Notes: generated from the sequence alone by a model not told the origin. Positions 9,907 through 19,685 are shown, counted from the stretch's first letter. The stretch is 64,000 nt of DNA from JAFGOM01 sp964428385 (GCA_964428385.1 CAYRYR010000001.1:1-64000), one strand, 5' to 3'. Numbers and translations: made by a program.

Positions 9907-10920
9907 TTAATCATGTGGTTTTCCAAAGGTTATAGTAGATTTTTTTAATGTATCACCACTGCTGACAATTGTTGTAATAAATCCGGTTGCATTGGATCCG
10001 GTTATTAGAGATGATACAAAAGATCCCGGCACGCCAGTGCGGGATGTGGGATTTTTCACCCAGGTTGTATTTTTCAGGGTGTATAGAGAGACATCCCCCT
10101 GTCTGATGACGATGTATGAGTCATTATCAGAAAATGGAAAGGAAAATTGTGGGGAACTCAGTAATCTTTCTCCACCAAACGGACTTCCTGTACGGGAGAG
10201 GCTGGATTGAATATGTGAAGTTTTCCCAGGGGTTACATATGTTCCTATGGTAAGGTTATTGTATCCGGGTAAGTAAAAGCAGACTTCATGTGCCCCACAG
10301 GGAATATTTGCAAGGAGTTTTGGGGTTGTTCCATACAATACATTATTGATAAATATCTCTGCACCCGGTGGATCACTTGCTGCTATGATAGATCCGGTAG
10401 CTGATTGTTCCGGAGATGTATGGGTTTTAAAGGAGAAATCAGTATTATTAGCAATTTCTGTTTTTTCGTTTTGTATATTTTCCTTTTGTATTAATGGAAT
10501 TTCGCAGGATAGTAGTGCGGAACATGGCTGATTGTACTGGTCCCCGTCAAACGTAACCATTTGGTACGGTTCTGTCTGATTGAAGGGAGTATAAAAAGAA
10601 AATTCCCCATTTGCGTCTGTATTGGTAGATACTTGTGTACTGGTTTCAGGATCCATGGTATCAGAAATAGAGCAGATTAATCTGATTTCTTTCTCTGCAA
10701 TTGGTTTATCATTAGACGAGCTGAGCGTTCCATAGATCCAGAACCAGGATCCTGATTCTCCATTTCCAGGGTTACATTCTACAATAATCCGGGTTGCATT
10801 CTGGTCAGCAGATGCACTTTGTACCTGAAGAAGGATAACAATGAGAAAAATTGCAATTCCTGTTGTGACGATACGATAACTGAGACATTCTTTGTACTGG
10901 TGATGGTACATGATAATCAA
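9907..10920 (-). CDS. Secreted protein with one PEGA domain
   Basis: The 337-residue protein has an N-terminal hydrophobic signal segment (about residues 18-38, ending near SASADQ). An Ig-like or carboxypeptidase-regulatory-like beta domain follows at about 42-120 (IYGTLSS, NTDANGEFSFYTPF). One PEGA domain lies at about 175-243 (GSIIAASDPPGAEIFINN), and a C-terminal region of about 95 residues has no clear family. It is separated from the neighbouring CARDB-PEGA gene by about 180 bases and may share a surface role with it. The function is unknown. Confidence 0.75.
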   Translation of the reverse strand: MIIMYHHQYKECLSYRIVTTGIAIFLIVILLQVQSASADQNATRIIVECNPGNGESGSWFWIYGTLSSSNDKPIAEKEIRLICSISDTMDPETSTQVSTNTDANGEFSFYTPFNQTEPYQMVTFDGDQYNQPCSALLSCEIPLIQKENIQNEKTEIANNTDFSFKTHTSPEQSATGSIIAASDPPGAEIFINNVLYGTTPKLLANIPCGAHEVCFYLPGYNNLTIGTYVTPGKTSHIQSSLSRTGSPFGGERLLSSPQFSFPFSDNDSYIVIRQGDVSLYTLKNTTWVKNPTSRTGVPGSFVSSLITGSNATGFITTIVSSGDTLKKSTITFGKPHD

Positions 10921-11564
10921 TAATCAAGTATTCGATCCTGGAATGGTATGAATCAATCGATATTTGTTCCTTGTATAGGAATGAATTGTGATAAAAAGGT
11001 GGGATATTACAGATCATCTCCGGAATGGTTGTATGAATCACACAAAAGAATCTCAATCTGATTAGTATTATGAGGAATAGAAATACCTTGGCTGATATCT
11101 CAAATGCGCGTGGAATTATCCTGAAAATTGTCTGAATACAAAATAGAATGATGAGATAAGTGTGATCTCTAACATGAGACAATCATCATATTGTCTGGTC
11201 ATGATTTACTCAACTGAATTGAATATAGTATTTGCATTTGTACTCACTATTTTTACCAGTTCCAATAATTTTTCCTCTTTCCTGATCGAAAAATCTACAG
11301 TATCATTGGCTTTTAGATAGTATGCATAGGGAGCACATTTTCCGTTTCCAGATAGTGTTTCGTTATATGTATACAGGATGATATAGTATCACACGAGAGT
11401 ATGTAGAGAGTCCCTTTGTTGATCTCGTAAAAAATGGAATAAATGGGGGGTCTTGTGAGCATTTCGGAACGTATCGCGTCCTGGTTCACCTGGGTGGCAT
11501 ATGAGAGATACTTCAAGACTCAATAACCTGCACCCCTAAAAAGTCATATGAGAGGAGATACATC
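10921..11564. other. Intergenic region with possible gene remnant
   Basis: There is no convincing intact gene in this 640-base stretch. On the minus strand, 11206-11388 is an open frame of 60 codons with coding-like composition (CAPYAYYLKANDTVDFSI and a charged helix after it) but no start codon. It may be the C-terminal end of a lost gene. A 67-codon minus-strand frame at 11313-11516 looks spurious. A good ribosome-binding site (GAGAGGAG) lies just before the plus-strand gene at 11565. Confidence 0.3.
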
Positions 11565-12626
11565 ATGATAGCAATCCGATTTTACCGGATTTATGATATT
11601 GAGCAGGAGATACATCTTGATTTACTGGAGCAGGCTCTTGCACGGAATTATTTTACCGCACGTGCAAGTTTTCTCAGGGTCAGTCCTAAATCCATTATGA
11701 TGGAGAACCCCCCGCTTCTTATCAGTATGCATCCTGTTACAGTTGAATGTGAAGGGATATTTTTTGAATTCAATGCAATTGTAAAGATCTATGATATCGG
11801 AGCTATCAGTCTTTGTTTTGTGTATCAGGATAATGCCATCCCATCTTCTGCTCTGGAAGAGACCGCTTTTATCCTTGCCGGGCAGGAGTGTATTTCTGAT
11901 CTCTTCCAGGCGTATCTGAAAAATCTAAGTGAAATTTTGTATCCTTATATTGCAAGCCATTCAATTGATCCTGGTTTTTATGAAGATTATACGATATATG
12001 TTACAGATACTATTGATACAACGATTGATTCTGCAGTATTACTGAACAGTGAACGGGTTTCACTTTCATCTCATATGCGTGAAGAGATTGAGAAAAATAC
12101 CCTGAGCTATACCTGCGATGACAGGGTTACTTTCTCATGGGACGCAGCCTTACTATGTAACCCGGAGACTCCTACCGATATGATTGAATTGATAGAATTT
12201 GCAAATGTTCAGGTTCTTGAGCTCCGTTATTATGATCGGTTACTGACGAAACAGATGGCCAAGATGTATGATGATATTGAACAGGCAGACAAATTACCTA
12301 GTTTCAGAAGAGCACGTCAATATCATGCTATTATGGCATATCTGATGGAACTGTTTGCAGATATTTCAGAGATAACTGATAAGATTAACAATCTGATAAA
12401 GGTCACTGAGGATATTTATTATGCCAGGGTATATGCAATGGTCCTTAAAGTAGTGCGAATCAGTCAGTGGAGTGATAGTGTAGACAGAAAGATAGAAGTT
12501 ATCTATAAAAATTATTCAATGCTATCAGACGAGGTCAGGATCCAACACTCAAATTTTTTGGAATGGATTGTTATTATTCTAATTGCGATGGAGTTATTTT
12601 TTGCCATCTGGCAGAATTTCCGATGA
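11565..12626 (+). CDS. RMD1/DUF155-like membrane-anchored protein
   Basis: The 353-residue protein has a mainly soluble N-terminal part and a single C-terminal membrane helix (LEWIVIILIAMELFFAIW at about 329-346). A predicted long helical region with coiled-coil character precedes the helix. The layout and the near-terminal HSNFLEWIVIILIAME pattern resemble RMD1/YagE/DUF155 proteins, whose archaeal members have no known function. The start is supported by GAGAGGAG eight bases before the ATG. It appears to be a single-gene unit. The family call is tentative because the N-terminal half is divergent. Confidence 0.6.
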   Translation: MIAIRFYRIYDIEQEIHLDLLEQALARNYFTARASFLRVSPKSIMMENPPLLISMHPVTVECEGIFFEFNAIVKIYDIGAISLCFVYQDNAIPSSALEETAFILAGQECISDLFQAYLKNLSEILYPYIASHSIDPGFYEDYTIYVTDTIDTTIDSAVLLNSERVSLSSHMREEIEKNTLSYTCDDRVTFSWDAALLCNPETPTDMIELIEFANVQVLELRYYDRLLTKQMAKMYDDIEQADKLPSFRRARQYHAIMAYLMELFADISEITDKINNLIKVTEDIYYARVYAMVLKVVRISQWSDSVDRKIEVIYKNYSMLSDEVRIQHSNFLEWIVIILIAMELFFAIWQNFR

Positions 12627-13107
12627 TACCTTGTGAAGTACTATCTATAACAAATACTAACATCAGCAACGGTTTTTATATGTCCCAGTAGTATGCTGGT
12701 TCAATAGTTTCAACCCTTCTTTTATTCCATCGTTTTTGCTTGTAACATCTCCGCTGGTTTCTCTAAAAGGGTAACCTGCCGATAATATCCCTGGCTTTAT
12801 TCAGATGTTATAAGATATTTTATAATGGGTTTTAGTTATTTGGTTTACATATCCGGGTGATGACCAGAAATGGATCATGGGTCCCGTTCGGGTCATTCCC
12901 GATTGTAACGAAGATTGAGCCATATCAGTCATTGAGGAAGAAATCTCACCTGTACAATCTATGTGTCAGCATATGTCAGATAGCATATTTTATTGACCAA
13001 ATAACCCAGGCACTCGGATTTTTAAAAAGGATTGATACGCAGAAGTGAATGGAGTCTGGTTCCGTGATTGAATCGGTCATTCTATCTCTTAAATCTACCC
13101 ATATACT
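12627..13107. other. Intergenic region, no gene seen
   Basis: This 480-base stretch holds no supported gene. Short open frames on both strands (for example 12857-13048, plus) lack recognisable protein features. A TATA-like TTTTTATATG lies near 12675. An isolated RTGATGA-like box near 12856 has no matching D boxes. Base composition is not visibly different from the neighbours. Confidence 0.4.
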
Positions 13108-16100
13108 ATGGATCCGGGGGGACACAAAACGCATTATAATACGAATGAAACCGAGGATATAAGGAATCCTCCACGAATTCCTGTACAATATCACCCCATT
13201 CTCCATGCCCTTTTTGACCCGGCAGTCAATATGATTGCATTATGGGCAGAAGAAAAACTACAGATTATCCAAAAAAAACAGGGGAAAAAATCTTTCAATT
13301 CAGCAATTGAACCATATCCCTATGCAATTCCTCTCACTGGTTTATCAGATCTCATCAGTGCAATAACCGGGGATCCGTTTCCTCCCTTAAAAACAAGCAA
13401 ATGGTATATCCATGTTCCAATTATTCATGACACTCCGGTCTGTTCACACCCTGATGTACAGAAATATCCGGGGAGGAAACCCAAAAAAACCCAACTTTCT
13501 CTTTATTCAGTACCGGTCACCCTCTATCCGTATGACCGACTGAGTACCCTCTTTAAGTACCAGGAAGAACTATCCCGGGATTATGTTATTGGTGATTCCT
13601 TACAATATCTCTTTCTTCTTCAGGATGCTGCCATCCGTCTTGTCAGAAGTGGTCACTTCAAACCTGCGATCCGTAAAGTAAATACCCGTTATAATGCCTG
13701 CTTTGTTCCATCTCTCAGTCTGGAAGAAAATCAGTGGCTGACAGAATATGCTGATTGTATGCCCCCGGTCTGCAGGTTCGTCTTTCATAGAAAAAGCAAA
13801 AGAGAAACTGTTTCAAATCCACACTCACGAGTAGTATTTGTCCTTACTGCTATGATGCAGGTGATAATTACCCAGGCACTCACATACAACCCGCCTGCCA
13901 TCAGGGCAGGGGCAAAAATGCTGGTATCGCAACAGAATGAACTTGCCTTCATTACAGACCTTACTAAAAAAGAGTTTCCCATTTCAAACCCTGATATGGA
14001 GAAATGGTTTGCAACAGATATGCATACCTGGCTTACCTTTTCCCGGGAAGATCAGAATTTTCCCTCATTTTGTTCGTGTATCATGTTTCAGGAACCAATG
14101 GAGGGCAATTATGAGCCTTGGTCAATCAGCCTGCACCTGCAGTCACAAGAAGATCCTTCCCTTATCATTCCGGCAAAGATTATCTGGAGTCTCACCGGGG
14201 ATGAAGGCGGAATGCTCCCTCCTGCTGCATATCTTAAAAAGGAACTTCTCTCTGGTCTTGGTAAAGCAGTATCCGTATCTACGGTGATAAAAACTCACCT
14301 CTCTGGATCAGAACCAGATCGTGGAGAATGTACACTCAAAGAGGCTACAGCATTTCTTGGGAATGAGGCAAAGAAGATACATGAAAAGGGAGTTTCTCTC
14401 CTCCTGCCTGCCTGGTGGACAGAACAGAAAGCACGCCCGAAAATTGAGGTGAAAGCGGGCTATAAGGGTGGATTTTCCGGGAAGTCATTGCTTGGGATAT
14501 CTCAACTGATATCCTTTGATTATCAGATTGCACTTGGTGATGTGACCATTTCTCCTGATGAGTTCTGGCAGGCAGTGGATCTTAAAACACCCTTTGTGAA
14601 AGTGGGGGGCCGGTGGATATCCTGTGATACCGGAACAATCTCAAAGGCTCTGCAGAATTTTGAGAAACGGTACATCAAAGGCAAACCGACAGCAGGTGAT
14701 CTTATTCGGTTATCGGTGGGTGAGGATGAAGAGTCTGATATGAGCATCTCTGTCAGGGCATCTGATGACTGGACATCAGATCTCCTTTCTCTTATTAAAT
14801 CAGGGAAAGACTCTGTCCAGAGGAGGATTCCCAAGACATTTGCAGGAACCCTGCGGCCATATCAGGAGGAAGGTCATGCGTTCCTTCTTGGCTGCACAGA
14901 ACGGGGATTTGGGGCCTGTCTTGCTGATGATATGGGTCTGGGTAAGACTCCGCAGACAATAGCCTGGCTGCTCAGCCTGAAAACGACAGATCCAGATCTT
15001 GCTCCTGCTCTTTTAGTATGTCCTATGTCGGTAGTGGGGAACTGGGAGCATGAAATCTCCCGATTTGCACCCACATTGTCAGTCTGGATTCATCATGGAA
15101 CAGCCCGGTGTAAGGGGGATGAATTTATCCGCCTGGTCAGGACATATGATCTGATTATTACGACATATCACCTGGTTGGCAGGGATCTCGAGCACCTCTC
15201 CCAGGTTCCCTGGTCTGCCGTTATCCTTGATGAAGCACAGAATATCAAAAATCCGCAGACAATACAGTCAAAATCCGCGAAAAAAATTCCTGCTGCCAGA
15301 CGGGTAGCCCTGACCGGTACACCGGTGGAGAACCGGCTTGTTGAACTCTGGTCAATTATGGATTTTTTAAATCCCGGTTATCTTGGCTCGCAACATGCTT
15401 TCCAGTCCCGGTATGCCTCTTCGATTGAACAGGAGAAGGATCCGGTTGCAACTGCTGAACTCCGGCGTCTCATCAGGCCATTTATTTTGAGGAGAATGAA
15501 GACGGATAAGTCGATAATCGGGGATCTTCCTGAGAAGATGGAGACACGGGTGTACTGCTCTCTTACCCGTGAACAGGCTACCCTGTATCAGGCGGTGGTG
15601 AGTGATATGGCTACCACTCTTGATGAAAGCACGGGAATTGCCAGAAAAGGGGCGATTCTCCGGGTAATTACCCGTCTCAAACAGATTTGTAATCATCCCG
15701 GTCTGATTGCGAAAGATACCAGCATGAGACCGGATCGTTCAGGAAAAGTCCAGAGGGTTCTTGAGATGTTAGAAGAGGTCTGTGATGTACAGGATTCAGC
15801 ACTGTTATTTAGTCAGTATGCCACATTTGCAACAGAACTGGCAACCATCTGCAAAAAACATTTTTCCTGCCCGGTTCTGCTTCTTACCGGGTCAACGTCC
15901 AGAAAGCAGCGTGAAAACCTGATTCATCAGTTTCAGACAGATGCGGGCCCGGCCATATTTATCATATCTCTTAAGGCAGGGGGAACCGGCCTTAATCTTA
16001 CCGCTGCAACTCATGTGTTTCACATCGACCGGTGGTGGAATCCGGCGGTGGAAGATCAGGCTACCGACCGGACCTACCGTATAGGCCAGAAACGTAATGT

Positions 16101-16287
16101 TCAGGTTCACCTCATGATTGCGTCAGGAACCCTTGAAGAGCGGATTGATGAGATGAACCAGGCAAAACGAAATCTGGCAGAGGGAGTGCTTGCCAGTGGG
16201 GATGATTTCCTTACCAGCCTCTCAACAGAGGAATTGATAAGAATAGTCTCATTGCGGGATACGGTATTTGCCGGGGAGGGAGACTGA
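13108..16287 (+). CDS. SNF2-family (SWI2/SNF2) DNA translocase/helicase
   Basis: The 1059-residue protein is a double-stranded-DNA translocating ATPase. The first roughly 430 residues are not recognised. Residues about 440-560 match the SNF2-associated region (PF12419 type: ISPDEFWQAVDLKTPFV). The helicase core has Walker A DDMGLGKT near 610, the DEAQNIKN box near 708, LTGTPVENRL, a C-terminal lobe with LKAGGTGLNLTAATHVFH near 958, and the arginine-finger motif DRTYRIGQ near 990. It is followed 3 bases later by a SWIM-finger gene, a pairing often seen in prokaryotes. The role is probably in transcription-complex remodelling, repair or defence, and is not resolved by the sequence. Confidence 0.95.
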   Translation: MDPGGHKTHYNTNETEDIRNPPRIPVQYHPILHALFDPAVNMIALWAEEKLQIIQKKQGKKSFNSAIEPYPYAIPLTGLSDLISAITGDPFPPLKTSKWYIHVPIIHDTPVCSHPDVQKYPGRKPKKTQLSLYSVPVTLYPYDRLSTLFKYQEELSRDYVIGDSLQYLFLLQDAAIRLVRSGHFKPAIRKVNTRYNACFVPSLSLEENQWLTEYADCMPPVCRFVFHRKSKRETVSNPHSRVVFVLTAMMQVIITQALTYNPPAIRAGAKMLVSQQNELAFITDLTKKEFPISNPDMEKWFATDMHTWLTFSREDQNFPSFCSCIMFQEPMEGNYEPWSISLHLQSQEDPSLIIPAKIIWSLTGDEGGMLPPAAYLKKELLSGLGKAVSVSTVIKTHLSGSEPDRGECTLKEATAFLGNEAKKIHEKGVSLLLPAWWTEQKARPKIEVKAGYKGGFSGKSLLGISQLISFDYQIALGDVTISPDEFWQAVDLKTPFVKVGGRWISCDTGTISKALQNFEKRYIKGKPTAGDLIRLSVGEDEESDMSISVRASDDWTSDLLSLIKSGKDSVQRRIPKTFAGTLRPYQEEGHAFLLGCTERGFGACLADDMGLGKTPQTIAWLLSLKTTDPDLAPALLVCPMSVVGNWEHEISRFAPTLSVWIHHGTARCKGDEFIRLVRTYDLIITTYHLVGRDLEHLSQVPWSAVILDEAQNIKNPQTIQSKSAKKIPAARRVALTGTPVENRLVELWSIMDFLNPGYLGSQHAFQSRYASSIEQEKDPVATAELRRLIRPFILRRMKTDKSIIGDLPEKMETRVYCSLTREQATLYQAVVSDMATTLDESTGIARKGAILRVITRLKQICNHPGLIAKDTSMRPDRSGKVQRVLEMLEEVCDVQDSALLFSQYATFATELATICKKHFSCPVLLLTGSTSRKQRENLIHQFQTDAGPAIFIISLKAGGTGLNLTAATHVFHIDRWWNPAVEDQATDRTYRIGQKRNVQVHLMIASGTLEERIDEMNQAKRNLAEGVLASGDDFLTSLSTEELIRIVSLRDTVFAGEGD

Positions 16288-16290
16288 ATC

Positions 16291-17187
16291 ATGAGACGCA
16301 GAAAACCCTGGTGGATTAAGAGCATCTATGATGTTCCGGAGAATGAGAGAATTTCCTTAAAAAGCCGGGACGGTCCGGTGTTGGAGAACTGGTGGGCGAG
16401 ATCTTTTGTACAACTCCTTGAGAGTGCCGGAGAGAAAGGAAAGCTTTCCCGAGCTAAAAATTGTGCCAGAAATGGTTCGGGTTCACGACTACGGGTAATT
16501 CCAGGGCTTGTAAAAATGGGGATATGCTGCACAGGGCATTCCATTAAGGACGTTTTCCTGCACGTTCCGGTATTTACCGATGACGTTTGGGAGCGACTTA
16601 TCTCCGTTGTTGCAGCCGATGCAGCCCTATCCGGAGTTCTGCTTGCGGGGGATTTCTCCGAGGACTTTGCAGATGCAATAAAAAAAGCAGATATTCATCT
16701 TGTCCCTCCCACGTACACAAGTATCCGTTCGTATTGTTCATGTCCGGATGCGTATAATCCCTGTATTCATATCGGTGCAGCCTGGTATTATTTTGCAGAG
16801 TATCTGGATGAAAACCCCTGGGAACTCTTTACCATTCATGGGATGGAGAGAGAGACGGTGGTTACAAGGGTGAAGGAAAAACTGGATATTTCCGTATCTT
16901 TTCCCAAAAAACCGATTGTTCCAAGAAAAGTGGATATAAAGGAAGGTTCTCTTGAGATTCCTGAATCCTATTTTCTAAAAGATTTTTTCTGTATGACAAA
17001 ATGTCCATTGGATTTTTCTGAAATTCAGGGTACTCCATCAGAGATTACACCAGTCAGACTACTTGGCCCGTCACCGTTCATGTTGGGAGGAAAAAATCTT
17101 TCTCTACGTATTGAGGATCTCTACCCGGTCATCCGGGAGTATGCTGATCTGTTGCTGAAAAAAGAAGATGAAAAAGGTATACACTAA
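16291..17187 (+). CDS. SWIM zinc-finger protein, SNF2 partner
   Basis: The 298-residue protein carries a SWIM-type zinc finger (CSCPDAYNPCIHIG near residues 150-163, pattern CxC-x6-CxH), which binds DNA or protein. Flanking regions are rich in basic and aromatic residues and have no other family I recognise. It begins 3 bases after the SNF2 stop codon, so co-translation is likely, and it presumably targets or regulates the ATPase. A hairpin at 17321-17363 lies downstream and may end the transcript. An accessory role is inferred from the SNF2 context. Confidence 0.9.
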   Translation: MRRRKPWWIKSIYDVPENERISLKSRDGPVLENWWARSFVQLLESAGEKGKLSRAKNCARNGSGSRLRVIPGLVKMGICCTGHSIKDVFLHVPVFTDDVWERLISVVAADAALSGVLLAGDFSEDFADAIKKADIHLVPPTYTSIRSYCSCPDAYNPCIHIGAAWYYFAEYLDENPWELFTIHGMERETVVTRVKEKLDISVSFPKKPIVPRKVDIKEGSLEIPESYFLKDFFCMTKCPLDFSEIQGTPSEITPVRLLGPSPFMLGGKNLSLRIEDLYPVIREYADLLLKKEDEKGIH

Positions 17188-17320
17188 AAGGGGTGTACTA
17201 TGGCATGGTATCTATTGGTAACAAAATATTCGGGTATTTATCGGCAATGAGACATTCAGGCATTGTTGCTATGGTGCAGGAATCAAAAATTTTATCTCTT
17301 ATAAATGAGAATATTTTATT

Positions 17321-17363
17321 GGCCCTTTCTTTTGAGTCTTTGAACTCGTTTTAAAGAAGGGCC
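17321..17363. terminator. Hairpin between convergent genes
   Basis: GGCCCTT at 17321-17327 pairs with AAGGGCC at 17357-17363. The stem continues through CTTT/AAAG after a one-base bulge, and a small inner GAGT/ACTC pairing is possible. It sits between the plus-strand SWIM gene and the minus-strand restriction-enzyme remnant, so it could terminate either transcript. The following T-run is weak, so this is a structural call only. Confidence 0.45.
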
Positions 17364-17406
17364 GTCTTTATTTTGTGTATATTAACCGGAATGTGGTCTG
17401 GATTGT

Positions 17407-17673
17407 CTATCTTTTAACATAAATTTGGATACTATCAATTTTTCCCTGTTGAATCGTCTCAAGCGTAGCTATGTATCTGGACGGCTCATACTCTTCAGGT
17501 TCAATTGATTCATAAAACGGAGAAAAAGTGAAGTATGATTTCAATTGCGGATCTAAAAAGATCACATATTTCCTATCCTCTACCGGTAGAATTGCCAGAT
17601 TATTTTTCTTAAACACGGAAGGACAGGAGGATCTGGTATCCATCTTCGCAAGAAGACGAGGGGTCTTTTCCAC
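17407..17673 (-). pseudogene. Truncated type II restriction endonuclease, N-terminal remnant (probable)
   Basis: This 88-codon frame starts at GTG 17673; the open frame reaches a few codons further up. The pattern KMDTRSSCPSVFKKNNLAIL followed by a VIFLDP-type strand resembles the N-terminus of type II restriction enzymes that accompany Dam-like methyltransferases. Such enzymes are normally some 250-400 residues, and no continuation of the catalytic part appears in any frame downstream to 17188. It lies 85 bases after the stop of an adenine methyltransferase, as expected for a restriction-modification operon. It is most likely a decayed nuclease gene. It could instead be a small intact protein of unknown function. 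Confidence 0.45.
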
Positions 17674-17758
17674 AAAAAGCCCGGTTTCAGGGTTTCAGCA
17701 GTAAGAAACGAGTATCCGTTCTCTGTTATCTCCTAAAAAAGAAATCGTTGAGAATACA

Positions 17759-18772
17759 TTATCCCAGGATGAGTCCTTGTTGAGTGTCATTTATATCAGG
17801 CGGTTGATAATTCATCACGACAATCTCATAAATCTCACCACGTTTTTCCCCTTTACTATTAATGAAGCGTTTAGCCAGTACCCGTTCTATGGTATAAGCC
17901 TTGTAGAGATCATCAAAGAAATGGTCTGTCGGATCCTCGTTTTTTGGATCTGAGTTACTTAAGAGCACCTTCGCCCCGATGGTATCTATCGTCGTGAAAA
18001 ATTTAGAAAGACGGACCTGATCATCTTCTGAGAATCCTCCCTGTGAATAGGAAGTGAAGGAAGAGGTCTGGTTTAGTGGCCGGTACGGGGGATCGATATA
18101 GACAAAGGTCCGCTCATCAATAAAATCCTCACATATGCTGAAATCGCCGAGAAGTATGGTGGTATTCAAGAGAAGTTCTGATGCTTTGACCAGATTAGAT
18201 GCATTCACGATTCTTGGATTTTTGTATTTTCCAAATGGGACATTGAACCCCCCTTTCGTATTGACCCGAAAGAGACCATTGAAACAGGTCCGGTTCAGAA
18301 ACAGAAGCTGGGCTGCCCGTTCTATCCATTCACTCCTGTAAGTGGAATAATCAAATCCATTCCGTTTTGCATTCAGGTCATCCCTGATTTCATAGTACAT
18401 CACACTTCTGTCGGATTCATTGAGGATATCATATTGTTCCTGAAACTGAGTCAGGAGAGCGATGAGAGCATGTACATCCTGTTGCACAACCTTGTATGTA
18501 AGAACAAGTTCCTCATTGATATCACAGATAACTGATTCTTTCATAGGGAAATGCTGGACGATGTAAAAAAATACTGCTCCCCCTCCGATAAACGGCTCCA
18601 CGTACCGGTCAAGAACGCCTGTTCTTAATTCTGTCGGGAACCGGTCAGCAAATTCCCCGAGGAGTTGGTTCTTTCCTCCGGCCCATTTGAAAAAGGGTGT
18701 TGCCGGTCCGTTCTCCTGGTTGCTTTTTCGTCTTTTTACAGGTGGTAATCCTGTACCGGGAATAGATTTCAT
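17759..18772 (-). CDS. D12-class (Dam-type) DNA adenine-N6 methyltransferase
   Basis: The 337-residue enzyme transfers a methyl group from S-adenosylmethionine to adenine. Motif X is FFKWAGGKNQLL near residue 28, motif I is VEPFIGGGAVFF near 58-69, and the catalytic motif IV is YIDPPYRP near 225. The order X-I-(target domain)-IV places it in the alpha group with Dam, DpnM and MjaIII, which often modify GATC; the specificity here cannot be read. All key residues are present, so it appears active. The downstream nuclease gene appears truncated, which would leave an orphan methyltransferase. Confidence 0.92.
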   Translation of the reverse strand: MKSIPGTGLPPVKRRKSNQENGPATPFFKWAGGKNQLLGEFADRFPTELRTGVLDRYVEPFIGGGAVFFYIVQHFPMKESVICDINEELVLTYKVVQQDVHALIALLTQFQEQYDILNESDRSVMYYEIRDDLNAKRNGFDYSTYRSEWIERAAQLLFLNRTCFNGLFRVNTKGGFNVPFGKYKNPRIVNASNLVKASELLLNTTILLGDFSICEDFIDERTFVYIDPPYRPLNQTSSFTSYSQGGFSEDDQVRLSKFFTTIDTIGAKVLLSNSDPKNEDPTDHFFDDLYKAYTIERVLAKRFINSKGEKRGEIYEIVVMNYQPPDINDTQQGLILG

Positions 18773-18878
18773 GGATGTTTCTGATTATCAAAGGATACTT
18801 ATTCAGATCTGTATGGTTCAATAGGGTATCAACATCCTGTTTCGTATGCATCTCCTCATAAAAAAGTTGAGGGTTCAT
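18645..18878 (-). other. Short open frame overlapping the methyltransferase start, doubtful
   Basis: A 77-codon frame begins with ATG at 18878 after a purine-rich GAGAGAAAAG. Its first 35 residues (18773-18878, starting MNPQLFYEEMHTKQDVDT) lie in otherwise empty DNA before the methyltransferase start. The rest reads through the methyltransferase in another frame and is low quality. It may be a leader peptide or the remnant of a gene truncated by the methyltransferase. No family is recognised. Confidence 0.2.
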
Positions 18879-19085
18879 ACTTTTCTCTCACGCATTTTCA
18901 CGCGGGATAATGCGGTGTCGGTACCTGGGTCAGGTCCATGGCCTCAAAACAGTGTGGTCAGATTATAGCAGCGTAAAAGTGATGTTGGGAAAAAAGAAAA
19001 ATCACATCATTCGGATATAGTGATATTCATCTTTTGTTGGTGCACCAGGTACCCCCGTGAAATAACCCAGGATAACCTTTGATAC

Positions 19086-19685
19086 TCAGAAAAGAACATC
19101 CTCTCTTGGAAATCTGATCTTTGGCATCGGTGTATCTGCCGCATATCCCACCGGACAGAGCATGACTGGTACCAATGGTGCTGGTATCTTCAGGATCCGG
19201 GCAAATTCTGCAGGGTCGAATCCACCCATCGGACATGAGTCGAACCCAAGAGCCTTTGCACCATTCAGTGCATTTCCAAGAGCCAGGTAGGTTTGGGCCT
19301 GTGACCAGGAAAACCGTTGTTCCGGTGTCATCTGTTCGACGAAATGCTGTGCCATGCCAAGGATATTTTTCTGTATATCATTCGGAACCTCGTGGCTCTT
19401 TAAGAGATCTCCAAGTCTCCTGATAAGGCTGTCATAATCGGGGTCTGCACAAAAGACGAACAGATGTGAACAGGTGGATATTTGCTCCTGGTCAAATGCT
19501 GCCGGTTTTAACTGTTCTTTTACCTGGCTGTCGGTAATCACCTTTATTTTCCAGGGTTGCAGGTTCAGTGCAGACGGGGCAAAGCGGACCAGATCCAGTA
19601 ATTTGTCTATCTCTTCTTCTGGGATTTTCCTGCCATCAAACTTCTTTGTAGCGTATCGCTGCATCACTATATCGGTAAAGTCCAT
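19086..19685 (-). CDS. Nitroreductase-family flavoprotein
   Basis: The 199-residue FMN-dependent NAD(P)H oxidoreductase starts with the typical RYATKKFDGRKIPEEEIDKLL segment split over MQ-RYATKKFD and a charged helix. It then shows APSALNLQPWKI, the FMN phosphate-binding region, a central helix around YLALGNALNGAKALGFDSCPM, and the C-terminal LCPVGYAAD loop that contacts FMN. It resembles NfsB/YodC-type enzymes; the physiological substrate is unknown. It is a single gene with no partner on either side, since its upstream neighbour is a decayed ATPase gene. Confidence 0.92.
   Translation of the reverse strand: MDFTDIVMQRYATKKFDGRKIPEEEIDKLLDLVRFAPSALNLQPWKIKVITDSQVKEQLKPAAFDQEQISTCSHLFVFCADPDYDSLIRRLGDLLKSHEVPNDIQKNILGMAQHFVEQMTPEQRFSWSQAQTYLALGNALNGAKALGFDSCPMGGFDPAEFARILKIPAPLVPVMLCPVGYAADTPMPKIRFPREDVLF

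Noticed and set aside
11313..11516. 67-codon minus-strand frame
   Set aside because: Composition and context do not look coding, no ribosome-binding site is present, and it conflicts with a more coding-like frame on the same strand.
12856..12920. Possible C/D box RNA (GTGATGA near 12856)
   Set aside because: There is no D or D' box at proper spacing and no terminal stem.
12857..13048. 63-codon plus-strand frame before the SNF2 gene
   Set aside because: There is no recognisable pattern and no ribosome-binding site, and the frame ends well before the SNF2 start.
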